From Agitococcus sp. (GTDB lineage: Bacteria > Pseudomonadota > Gammaproteobacteria > Pseudomonadales > Moraxellaceae), in NCBI GenBank assembly GCA_030646715.1, contig JAUSLJ010000011.1, forward strand, positions 1 to 64,000: a DNA stretch of 64,000 nt. The letters run 5' to 3'. Shown here in pieces: positions 18,248 through 25,758 of this stretch (positions are counted from its first letter, which is position 1; every line of letters begins with the position of its first letter). The position numbers and the translations under genes are program-made. The notes under the pieces are model-generated. The model saw only the letters and a list, made by a program, of their open reading frames with translations, was not told the origin of the DNA and did no database searches.

Positions 18248-18295
18248 TGAAATTATCTTGTGTTTTCATATACTTAAAAACACAAGATATAGTGA
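18248..18295 (-). promoter_or_regulatory. Tandem NrdR boxes upstream of nrdJ
   Basis: Two 16-base sites, 18248-18263 (TGAAATTATCTTGTGT) and 18280-18295 (ACACAAGATATAGTGA), fit the NrdR box pattern ACACWAKATMTTGTGT at 12 and 14 positions. They are separated by 16 bases, centre to centre 32, or about three helical turns; this is the spacing known for NrdR operators of ribonucleotide reductase genes. They lie 104-151 bases before the nrdJ start. The nrdR gene is not in the window. Confidence 0.75.
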
Positions 18296-18300
18296 TATAT

Positions 18301-18334
18301 TTTTCTGTCTAGCTCTTTATGACTAGACAGAAAA
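18301..18334. repeat. Perfect 12-bp inverted repeat
   Basis: TTTTCTGTCTAG at 18301-18312 and CTAGACAGAAAA at 18323-18334 flank a 10-base loop. It stands between the nrdJ promoter region and the end of nnrS. It could be a weak terminator for nnrS or an extra operator; there is no distal U-run. Confidence 0.45.
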
Positions 18335-18390
18335 CCGACGGAAGACTTAAAAAGCCTAGCACTCTTGACCCGCGTCAAGGTTGTCAGCCA

Positions 18391-19581
18391 TTAACCCATA
18401 TTTCCGTCGATACGTGCCTGACACAACATCGGTGCGTAATACCAAAGATACAAGGCAAAAGCCAATGTCCAACAACTCGAGGCAATGACTAACGCCGCTG
18501 TTGGCCAGCCCATCACGCCAAATACACGCACCGCGACACCCAGATGAAATAGCGCAAAGGCGAATGGCATCGCCGCAGGTTCTTGTAATGGCCGACCCGT
18601 ATGGCCTAAGGTAACACGGGCAATCATCGCTAAAATCATCCCCGAAATTGCACCCATCGTCAGGGCATGAAATGCAGGACTGACCGTCGCAAATACGCCT
18701 AAATGCCAAAGTGCGACCCCCAACATACCCACGATTAGCCATAAATAAGCCAGATACAGTGACCACAATAACGGCACACGCCATAGACCGACATCACGCC
18801 AACGCAGCCAACGCACACCATGTCCCGTTGCTATAACGATCAACAATCCCGCTAAACCCAGTTGTGGGGTATTGCCTAAACCCAGTGCATAGCACACGGC
18901 TATCAACAAGGTGCCGCCCAGTAAGCTATTATCCAACCACGGCCACGGCACAATGGCTGTCGGTTTGCGTAAGCCACGTTGGGTAAAAAATGGAATGACA
19001 CGACCACCAATTAAACCAATCAAGGCAATAATTAACCATAAAGCCGCCAACACGCCACGCCGTTGCCAGTCCTCATTGGCGGTGACTAATCCTGCCATCA
19101 CCACAGCATCGGCAGCCGCCAGCAGGCTCAACACCAAGACCACGGGATAATTTCGGCTTTGTTTGACTGCCCACAATGACTGCGCCATCAACACCGCAAC
19201 GGCTGGTAAAAAAGCCAGTTCGAGGGGCAATAACCACAACGGGGGTAAGCCCAACAGCCAACCTAAGCGCGCCGCTAACCACACCGCCGTTAATGCCATT
19301 AAGGGTTTACCCGACAGACCGACACGTCCTGTCCATGTTTGTACGGCGGTGAGTAAAAAGCCTGCAATAATAGCGACGACAAAGCCAAATACCATTTCAT
19401 GACGATGCCATGCTAACCAACCACCTGTCGGTTGCCAGTCTGCGAATAGGCCAAGCAACGCGGCAAGCCATAGCGGAATCGCCAACAACGCCAACCCACT
19501 GCCTGCCAAAAATAGAGGCCGAAAGCCTAAACGCCATAAGGGTGGAATGGCCAGCACTTGATTACGGTCAACGATTTGCAC
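18391..19581 (-). CDS. nnrS: NnrS family haem-copper membrane protein (nitric oxide stress)
   Basis: 396 residues, about 12 membrane helices. The N-terminus IPPLWRLGFRPLFLAGS and the loop LAWHRHEMVFGFVVAIIAGFLLTAVQTWTG are signature NnrS blocks, followed by RVIPFFTQRGL and FHALTMGAISGMILAMIARVTLGHTGR. The His residues in HRHEM and HALTMG are candidate haem ligands. NnrS proteins relieve NO-induced metabolic inhibition. It is downstream of ytfE on the same strand, both probably driven by the NorR/sigma-54 promoter at 20433-20448; a hairpin repeat lies in the 99-base gap between them. Confidence 0.9.
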   Translation of the reverse strand: MQIVDRNQVLAIPPLWRLGFRPLFLAGSGLALLAIPLWLAALLGLFADWQPTGGWLAWHRHEMVFGFVVAIIAGFLLTAVQTWTGRVGLSGKPLMALTAVWLAARLGWLLGLPPLWLLPLELAFLPAVAVLMAQSLWAVKQSRNYPVVLVLSLLAAADAVVMAGLVTANEDWQRRGVLAALWLIIALIGLIGGRVIPFFTQRGLRKPTAIVPWPWLDNSLLGGTLLIAVCYALGLGNTPQLGLAGLLIVIATGHGVRWLRWRDVGLWRVPLLWSLYLAYLWLIVGMLGVALWHLGVFATVSPAFHALTMGAISGMILAMIARVTLGHTGRPLQEPAAMPFAFALFHLGVAVRVFGVMGWPTAALVIASSCWTLAFALYLWYYAPMLCQARIDGNMG

Positions 19582-19604
19582 AATAGCTGTCCTTAATAGG
19601 TTCT

Positions 19605-19660
19605 GTAGGGGCGAATTTATTCGCCAAATCCCATGAGTAGGCGAATAAATTCGCCCCTAC
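19605..19660. repeat. 21-bp perfect inverted repeat between ytfE and nnrS
   Basis: A 21-base arm at 19605-19625 (begins GTAGGGGCGAATTT) and its exact complement at 19640-19660 enclose 14 bases, and GTTTTTTT follows on the plus side. The sequence resembles a widespread intergenic palindrome in environmental bacteria. In the ytfE-nnrS transcript it would form a strong hairpin that could lower nnrS expression or stabilise the ytfE message. Confidence 0.7.
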
Positions 19661-19680
19661 GTTTTTTTAGCAATAAATGC

Positions 19681-20388
19681 CTAAGCGCAACCTCCCGCCC
19701 CACTACCCCCACCACAGCCGCAAGTGCCTGTTTTTTTCGCCGCCAAGCCTTCAAAAAGAATGTTGTTTTCTAAATGGATATGCTGCATTAAGTCTTCACG
19801 AAAGGCAGACAAGCCGACATATAACGCCCGCCATGTATTACAGGCATTAGTCGGTGGCGTGATGTTGTTAGTTAACGCCTCTAATTTGGCCAGTGCTTCG
19901 CCATGTTGATCGTGTTCAAAGCGCATCATGGCAATCGGCGACGAAGGCATCACTCCTGAAGCCAACATTGGAAACAATACTTGTTCTTCTTTTTCCATAT
20001 GACTTTCGAGTTCTTGTTGCATCGCCGTTAAATGATCGGCCAAACCATTTGGACAGTCACTTTTATCCCCATGCACGTATTCCACACGCCGCGCTAAACG
20101 AATCAGTTCGGGTAGTTGTTCACGGTGATGCTCATGGAAGCGCGCTAGAATATGTTGAATCAGTTCAACATTGCCTGCGCCACGCCAATCGGTTTCATTA
20201 CTCGGTGTCTGACGTAACGCTTCCAATTGTGCAACAATGCTGGCGACATCAAGCCCTTTTTCCGCAGCAGCATTGCCTAAACTTTGTTTGCCACCACAAC
20301 AAAAATCTAAACGGTGTTGGTGAAAAACACGACTCGCGCCTGCAATATTACTGGCTAGGTTCCCGAGTGATTGTTCGATCATGCCCAT
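19681..20388 (-). CDS. ytfE: Di-iron repair of iron centres protein (RIC/YtfE/ScdA)
   Basis: 235 residues. The N-terminal ScdA domain includes FHQHRLDFCCGGKQSL, and the hemerythrin-like part supplies ligands in HEHHREQLPELIRLA, HMEKEEQVLFPML, FEHDQHGEAL and MQHIHLENNILFEG. The enzyme repairs NO- or peroxide-damaged iron-sulfur clusters in the cytosol. The tail is Cys/Gly-rich (TCGCGGGSGAGGCA), an extension beyond the usual family end. The start has GGAG 8 bases upstream. It is first in a ytfE-nnrS operon behind a sigma-54-type promoter and divergent from norR. Confidence 0.93.
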   Translation of the reverse strand: MGMIEQSLGNLASNIAGASRVFHQHRLDFCCGGKQSLGNAAAEKGLDVASIVAQLEALRQTPSNETDWRGAGNVELIQHILARFHEHHREQLPELIRLARRVEYVHGDKSDCPNGLADHLTAMQQELESHMEKEEQVLFPMLASGVMPSSPIAMMRFEHDQHGEALAKLEALTNNITPPTNACNTWRALYVGLSAFREDLMQHIHLENNILFEGLAAKKTGTCGCGGGSGAGGCA

Positions 20389-20432
20389 GATGTCTGCTCC
20401 GTAAGATATAAAGATAGTTTCTTCTGGGTTAT

Positions 20433-20448
20433 AGCAAACGCTGTGCCA
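20433..20448 (-). promoter_or_regulatory. Sigma-54 (-24/-12) promoter of ytfE-nnrS
   Basis: The minus strand reads TGGCACAGCGTTTGCT, with GG and GC separated by exactly 10 bases, a close match to the TGGCAC-N5-TTGCW consensus for RpoN. It lies 45-60 bases before the ytfE start, downstream of three NorR-type sites, which is the arrangement needed for enhancer-driven activation. Confidence 0.8.
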
Positions 20449-20488
20449 TCAATTTAATTATATATTATCAATGGCTTGTATTTTTTAT

Positions 20489-20546
20489 GGTATAAATTAC
20501 CCTGATTGTATGGGGTAATTTATACCCTCAATAGGGTGATAACTAC
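20489..20546. promoter_or_regulatory. Three GT-N7-AC NorR sites in the norR-ytfE intergenic region
   Basis: GT-N7-AC sites fall at 20490-20500, 20515-20525 and 20536-20546. The first two lie within a perfect 14-base inverted repeat (GGTATAAATTACCC and its complement at 20513-20526). E. coli NorR also binds three such sites as an enhancer for a sigma-54 promoter. The third site ends one base before the norR ATG and covers its ribosome site, consistent with autorepression. Confidence 0.78.
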
Positions 20547-20547
20547 C

Positions 20548-22077
20548 ATGATTGAAGAATCATTATTGGCTGATCTTGTTGTTGCTTTACCGCCTGCGGT
20601 ACGGCTACAACGGTTAACACGTATTTTGCGTGAGTATTTTCACTGTGGTGCGGTGGCGGTGTTGCGTCTGCAAGAAGACTGTCTATGGCCTGTTGCCGTC
20701 GATGGCCTTGTGCATGATGCCTTAGGACGACGTTTTCGTCTTGCCGAACATCCCCGTTTAGCGACGATTATTGCCCGTCGTGAAGCCACACGTTTTGAAC
20801 CCAACAGCCCATTACCAGACCCTTATGATGGCTTGTTGACAGAGTTGGTCGGCACACCGTTACTGGTTCATGACTGCATGGGTATTAGCCTGTACATCGA
20901 AGGCGAGCTTTGGGGGGTATTAACACTGGATGCGCTGCATGCAGGGACATTCGATGACGCTTCTTGTCAGCATTTACGCCGTCACGCCTTATTAATTGAA
21001 GCGGCCATTCGAGTTACTCGCTTAGAGGAAGAAGTACAGAGCTTACGTTTAACACGCTTAACGTCGGATAATATTGTGGGTGCCGCAAGTGTCAGCGACG
21101 ATAATATTATTGGCCGTAGCCCCGATTTGCATCGTTTATTACATGAACTTGATATTGTTGCCGACTCCGAATTGCCTGTTTTATTGTTGGGTGAAACGGG
21201 TGTCGGTAAAGAGTTGTTTGCACATCGTTTGCATCGCCGTTCGCCACGTCATCAACAACCGCTAGTACACGTCAATTGTGCGGCCTTGCCTGAGTCATTA
21301 GCTGAAAGTGAATTATTTGGTCATCGTAAAGGGGCGTTTTCGGGGGCAAACAGTGAGCGCGCAGGACGTTTTGAAGCCGCCGATGGCGGCACCTTATTTT
21401 TGGATGAAGTGGGTGAGTTGCCGTTATCGGTTCAAGCCAAGTTATTACGCGCTTTGCAAAATGGTGAAATTCAACGCTTGGGCGAAGACCAACCGCGTCG
21501 TGTTAATGTTCGTATTATTGCAGCGACGAATCGAGACTTACGGCAAAGTGTCAAAGAGGGGGCGTTTCGAGCCGACTTGTATCATCGTTTATCGGTCTAT
21601 CCTGTCCCTATTCCGCCGCTGCGTGAACGTGGCCATGATATTTTGCTGTTAGCGGGTCGTTTTTTAGAGTTGAATCGGGCGCGTTTAGGCTTGCGAAGTT
21701 TGCGTTTGTCGGCAGAGTCCGAAAGTAAATTATTGCATTATCAATGGCCGGGTAACGTTCGTGAGTTGGAACACGTGATTAGTCGAGCCGCGTTAAAAGC
21801 GATCAGTCGCGGTGCACAACGTACCGATATTGTCACGCTCGAAAGTGCTTTACTGGATTTAGATGAGCCCTCCTCCATACCTATTCTGATGACAACACCC
21901 ATCGCGCCGCCCAACCCCAATGTCTCGTTGCGCGACCAAGTCGATGCTTGCCAACGACTAGCGATTCGTCAGGCGTTGGCAAATAGTCACGATAATTGGG
22001 CGATTGCTGCTCGAAATTTGGCTACTGATGCCAGTAATTTACATAAACTGGCTCGACGATTAGGTATTAAGACATAA
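20548..22077 (+). CDS. norR: NorR, nitric-oxide-sensing sigma-54 activator
   Basis: 509 residues from the ATG at 20548 (MIEESLLADLVVALPP), with AGGGTGAT upstream; the longer frame from 20506 runs through the NorR sites and is unlikely. The N-terminal GAF domain keeps the iron-site region FRLAEHPRL and SPLPDPYDGLL, as in E. coli NorR. The AAA+ domain has GETGVGKE (215-222), the sigma-54 contact loop as GAFSGA (262-267) rather than GAFTGA, and GTLFLDEVGELP. A Fis-type helix-turn-helix is at the C-terminus (ANSHDNWAIAARNLATDASNLHKLARRLG). It senses NO and activates the divergent ytfE-nnrS operon. No norVW genes are in the window. Confidence 0.93.
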   Translation: MIEESLLADLVVALPPAVRLQRLTRILREYFHCGAVAVLRLQEDCLWPVAVDGLVHDALGRRFRLAEHPRLATIIARREATRFEPNSPLPDPYDGLLTELVGTPLLVHDCMGISLYIEGELWGVLTLDALHAGTFDDASCQHLRRHALLIEAAIRVTRLEEEVQSLRLTRLTSDNIVGAASVSDDNIIGRSPDLHRLLHELDIVADSELPVLLLGETGVGKELFAHRLHRRSPRHQQPLVHVNCAALPESLAESELFGHRKGAFSGANSERAGRFEAADGGTLFLDEVGELPLSVQAKLLRALQNGEIQRLGEDQPRRVNVRIIAATNRDLRQSVKEGAFRADLYHRLSVYPVPIPPLRERGHDILLLAGRFLELNRARLGLRSLRLSAESESKLLHYQWPGNVRELEHVISRAALKAISRGAQRTDIVTLESALLDLDEPSSIPILMTTPIAPPNPNVSLRDQVDACQRLAIRQALANSHDNWAIAARNLATDASNLHKLARRLGIKT

Positions 22078-22084
22078 TCTCAAT

Positions 22085-22140
22085 TCAAGCCGCCACTTTA
22101 ATCTTCTTGCCCAAAAACCCTTACAACAAGCACAAACTGA
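22085..22140 (-). pseudogene. C-terminal scrap of a metal-dependent hydrolase gene
   Basis: On the minus strand, bases up to the TGA at 22085-22087 read LCLL, stop, GFLGKKIKVAA, against LRLLQGFLGEKIKLAA at the end of the intact metal-dependent hydrolase at 33058-33918. An internal stop shows it is dead. It lies 7 bases after the norR stop. Confidence 0.65.
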
Positions 22141-22152
22141 CGTCAGTGCAAG

Positions 22153-23193
22153 CTAATGAACACGCCGCCAGTGTAATGGCGTATCACCCGTCAGCGATTT
22201 GAATGCACGGCTAAATGAGTTGCCGTTGATAAAACCCGTACGTTGTGCAATTTGATCGATGCTTAGGGGTGTGGTTGTCAGCAACTCTTGAGCTAAGGCC
22301 AGCCAAACGTCATTGGCTATATTTTTATAGTAGGTATTCTCATTTTCTAGACGGCGCGCCAATGTGCGTGGCGTTAGGTGTATATGGTCAGCAAAATCCT
22401 CTACCGACGGAAATTTTCCCGTCTTCGCCATGTCATGCAACTCTTGTTTTACAAAGGAGCTGAAGGATTGAGAGGCCATACGCGCTTCAATCTCACTGTC
22501 GAGTATCGAGCGCGTGAGGCGCGTTGTGGTTTCGTTGGGGCTGCGTGTTTTTGCGTCGAGAAATTTTGAATCACTGATAAAACCGTCAAAATAACTATTG
22601 AAGACAACGTCACAACCATAAGTCTCGCGATATTCCTCAAGACGTGAGTTTCCTTGTTTGTCTGAGCCGCAGTCATGGCGAAAGTGAATCGTGCGAGGAA
22701 TGCCATCACCCATCGTCTCGTGGCTGATAATATTGATAATACCTGCCGTGACCTCAAGCATAGATCGGTTCATTTCCTCAAGATCTGTAATCAATTCCAT
22801 GACTAACTGACTGCTCTTCGGCCCTTCAATCAGATTAACTCTAATGGTGGGTGCGATTAATGGCATATAGCGAATAGCCACCGTGAGTGCGTCGCGTCCA
22901 CTAAGTGAACTGAGGGCTGCTAAACCAGCCAAGCCAATGCTCGTGGCCGAGTAACCGCTAAGCCAATCTTTAAGATGGATTCGACCATGCGTCCGCTGTT
23001 TTAACCAACGATTTAGCTTTAAGAATGCGTCGGCATCTATGCTGAAGGTAGGACTATCGAAGTGTGCGCGTTCAATACCGAGATGCTCAAGCATGTCATT
23101 AAAAGTGACACCAAGATCGCGAGATTCGATGATGTGTCGGATCGGCTCAAGCAGCATTTTTGGGAAGCGCACATTTTTTTTTGCGACGTTCAT
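22153..23193 (-). CDS. AraC-family transcriptional regulator
   Basis: 346 residues. An N-terminal ligand-binding domain of the 'arabinose-binding AraC' type spans about 15-210 (GLAGLAALSSLSGRDALTVA, then FRHDCG). The C-terminal AraC/XylS domain spans about 245-345 with two helix-turn-helices: VEDFADHIHLTPRTLARRLE and IDQIAQRTGFINGNSFSRAF, ending GDTPLHWRR. This group often controls lipid, aromatic or carbon catabolism. It is divergent from the lipase gene at 23431, so it probably regulates the hydrolase block; the 237-base gap has CCTGTT words at 23241 and 23285 that could be binding half-sites. Confidence 0.88.
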   Translation of the reverse strand: MNVAKKNVRFPKMLLEPIRHIIESRDLGVTFNDMLEHLGIERAHFDSPTFSIDADAFLKLNRWLKQRTHGRIHLKDWLSGYSATSIGLAGLAALSSLSGRDALTVAIRYMPLIAPTIRVNLIEGPKSSQLVMELITDLEEMNRSMLEVTAGIINIISHETMGDGIPRTIHFRHDCGSDKQGNSRLEEYRETYGCDVVFNSYFDGFISDSKFLDAKTRSPNETTTRLTRSILDSEIEARMASQSFSSFVKQELHDMAKTGKFPSVEDFADHIHLTPRTLARRLENENTYYKNIANDVWLALAQELLTTTPLSIDQIAQRTGFINGNSFSRAFKSLTGDTPLHWRRVH

Positions 23194-23430
23194 TGGATCC
23201 GTCCGCTAATTTTTGTTTTTTAACTATAGCTTGATTCTATCCTGTTAAAAGTCTCTTGTGCTACAAAACCCTGCCCGAGTTTGTCCTGTTTAGTGGATAT
23301 TCTGTCAGAACTTGTGTGCCGTACTAAACTATATTTCCCTGCATAGACAGCGCACGTGTGTTGGTCGAGTCAGGCCAAACCGTTGAAAAGTGCGCATTAT
23401 GTCAATGATTACTCTTGGGGGTTTAGGACC

Positions 23431-24540
23431 ATGTACAACAAGAACAAGATCTATCACATAGCGACGGTGGCGGCCACTCTGTTAACTGCCGCATTTGTGC
23501 CAACCATTGCAAGCGCACAGATTGCTGGTCACAACGTCATTTTGGTACATGGCTTTGTCAAAGAAGACTTGTTGAAACCGCCAACCACTGCCGAAATTTT
23601 GTCGCGTCGGAAGATGTCACCTTACTGGCAAGATAGAGCCGAGGGCTATTTGAATTGGTCTGGAGCTGATCGCATTGAGGGCGGTATTGCCCGTATCGTA
23701 TTTGAGCAAGCAAAGGCATATTCCGCACAGGGCTTGTGCGACAAAGGTTGCGTTTTAGTCACTCACAGTACGGGCGACCTTGTTGCGCGTTACTTTATGC
23801 AAAATCAAGCAAACTGGATGCGTAATGCAGGTTTAAAGCCTCTGAACATTATCGCCACTCTAGATTATGCGGGTGCTGGTGGTGGTACAGACCTTGCTGA
23901 TGTTGCCGTGGCAGCGGCCAATAGCGAATTCGTGCCCGAACCGATGAAATGGGCGGCAGGCATGGTGTTAGGGTTGGATTTAGATGTGACTGATTACAAG
24001 GATTTAGGGGTTGTTTTAGACCTACAAACCTCTGTGTCACGCTCACACGCCATGGCACCAAATAGTGTTCCTCGCCTGCGTTTCTCTGCCAGCGGTGGTG
24101 ATCTTGCAGAAATTGGCATGGGTCAAGTACGTACCATCACAAAAACCATGATTCGCGGAGCTGATGATACCGTCGTTCCCGCACATTCCAGTTGTGGCGC
24201 TTCAGCACCTAACGCAATTGAGAGTTGCTCCAGCAAAGTCACCTATAGCGGCAAACGAACTGCGGCCTATGGCCCAAGTGGACTGTTGAACAACCATTTC
24301 CCCGTATTGATGGCCGCAAACTATGATCACTTCAACATCGTCAAGGACGAGCAACACGGTCTGGTGACTTATGTGCTCAATAATTTTATGTCGGGACTCG
24401 GTGTCGATTTTCAAACCTATACCCAAACATTGACTCGGAACTGGTGGGAACTATGGAAAGAAGTAGGAACATGGCAGTACGTCAAGGACTCGGACAAAAA
24501 ATCATTTAGCAGTCTCATTTATGAAACCTTCAATAACTGA
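23431..24540 (+). CDS. Secreted alpha/beta-hydrolase lipase
   Basis: 369 residues from the ATG at 23431, which has TAGGA 5 bases upstream; an earlier ATG at 23356 adds 25 implausible residues. A signal peptide ends at about residue 29 (VPTIASAQ). The hydrolase fold shows the oxyanion HG in NVILVHGFVKED and the nucleophile in VTHSTGDLVARYF (Ser113), a THSTG variant of GHSxG. Candidate acid and base are in MIRGADDTVVPAHSS and ANYDHFNIVKDEQHG. It is similar to triacylglycerol lipases. It leads a run of exported proteins on the plus strand. Confidence 0.82.
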   Translation: MYNKNKIYHIATVAATLLTAAFVPTIASAQIAGHNVILVHGFVKEDLLKPPTTAEILSRRKMSPYWQDRAEGYLNWSGADRIEGGIARIVFEQAKAYSAQGLCDKGCVLVTHSTGDLVARYFMQNQANWMRNAGLKPLNIIATLDYAGAGGGTDLADVAVAAANSEFVPEPMKWAAGMVLGLDLDVTDYKDLGVVLDLQTSVSRSHAMAPNSVPRLRFSASGGDLAEIGMGQVRTITKTMIRGADDTVVPAHSSCGASAPNAIESCSSKVTYSGKRTAAYGPSGLLNNHFPVLMAANYDHFNIVKDEQHGLVTYVLNNFMSGLGVDFQTYTQTLTRNWWELWKEVGTWQYVKDSDKKSFSSLIYETFNN

Positions 24541-24554
24541 AGGTTGGCAACGCC

Positions 24555-25679
24555 ATGAAAATATTCAAAGGTATTTTCTTCCTGTTCGCAGTGGCTCTGA
24601 TGGTACTGGTCATTAGTCTTATGAGGCATGACCCGTCCCCGACATTGTCAACGGTGTCCGATGTTCATCCAAATGCAAGTGTTGGCGGTGACTCCTTGGT
24701 GAGTCCTAATGCAGCAACTGCGTATGCAGGGGATGAAAATTCCGTACCCCGTGATGATGCCCAGCGTAAAGATGGCGCTCCTGCCGCAATGCACGGTCAA
24801 CTTGAAGATATTGCCAATGCTTATGCCCAAAATGCACGCTACCCCGACTATGCAAAGCCGCTTAACGAACAGGACTGGAATCTACTGCACCCGCGCGCCT
24901 TGATTCCTAGAAAGGCATTACTGGCGAATATGCCCCACTTAACGGCTACGGTTGTTCTCGACCGCTACATTATTGACCGTAGCATGGAGCAACCCATTCA
25001 GGTGCAGCTTGACACATCATTTGGATCTCAGAGCACTGTTTCAGTCACTCGCGTCAATGTGTGGTTGCAACAAAAAGGACAGCGCAGTGCAGTGATGTTA
25101 TTGGCGGGTTCGGGTCAGGTATTTAGTGGCGTTTTACCTGTTTCATCATTACGTTCTGTGCCCGAGGGGGATACCGCCGTAGTCGCTCAATTGGAATTTA
25201 ACAATGGCGAACGCTCAACAGTAAATACCATGGTGAGACTTTACGAACCCGAGATACGCTTAGTGCGGCTGGGTGATGCACGGGTCGATGGCGCAGACCT
25301 CGTTATTCCTGCTTTTTTTGAAGTGAGTCGCGCGGGTCATTACCGAGTGGCCGCAAACTTGTTTAGTGCAAGTACTAACGAACCCGTCAGTCATATCAAC
25401 GCTGAAATTTCGTTATCACCTGAGATTAAGTCTGGTTTGCTAAAGGTACACGCAGTGACTTTACGAGCCAAGCGAGCGGCAGGCTCGTATGTATTGAGAG
25501 ATTTCGATATCAGCCGTATGCCCGATTCCCCTGGCGAGTTGACCAGTTTTGGTTCTGCTGCCAGTGAATCCTTTGCCGTGCGGGGTTTTCCTCTCGACAG
25601 TTACAGCCATGAACCCTATCAGGATCCTGCCGCCGAAGAAAAGCTGGCATTCCTGAAGAAGCTCGCGGCGGAAAAATAG
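24555..25679 (+). CDS. Membrane-anchored or exported protein of unknown function, lipase-linked
   Basis: 374 residues with an N-terminal hydrophobic segment (residues 5-23, GIFFLFAVALMVLVISLM) that looks like an uncleaved anchor. A Ser/Pro/Asp-rich linker follows, then beta-rich regions at about 125-230 (ATVVLDRYIIDRSMEQPIQ, VTRVNVWLQQKG) and 230-340 (VIPAFFEVSRAGHYRVAAN), the latter like Ig or macroglobulin sandwiches. The tail is charged and helical. It starts 14 bases after the lipase stop, so the two are co-transcribed; a chaperone or carrier role for the lipase is possible, but it lacks the LifO foldase sequence. It may match DUF4785. Confidence 0.65.
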   Translation: MKIFKGIFFLFAVALMVLVISLMRHDPSPTLSTVSDVHPNASVGGDSLVSPNAATAYAGDENSVPRDDAQRKDGAPAAMHGQLEDIANAYAQNARYPDYAKPLNEQDWNLLHPRALIPRKALLANMPHLTATVVLDRYIIDRSMEQPIQVQLDTSFGSQSTVSVTRVNVWLQQKGQRSAVMLLAGSGQVFSGVLPVSSLRSVPEGDTAVVAQLEFNNGERSTVNTMVRLYEPEIRLVRLGDARVDGADLVIPAFFEVSRAGHYRVAANLFSASTNEPVSHINAEISLSPEIKSGLLKVHAVTLRAKRAAGSYVLRDFDISRMPDSPGELTSFGSAASESFAVRGFPLDSYSHEPYQDPAAEEKLAFLKKLAAEK

Positions 25680-25758
25680 CGTTCATCACTGTCATGGTGC
25701 TACGAAAATATACCACCTTTGACGTAAAACAACTAAAAACTAAAGGACTCAACTGACC

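Noticed and set aside
18145-18355. Cobalamin riboswitch in front of the B12-dependent reductase
   Set aside because: No B12-box-like or GCCACTG-type conserved word was seen; the region is AT-rich and its clear signals are the NrdR boxes and a plain 12-bp hairpin.
18356-18784. 142-residue Cys-rich frame on the minus strand
   Set aside because: It lies within nnrS in another frame and has no recognisable domain; nnrS has clear family motifs.
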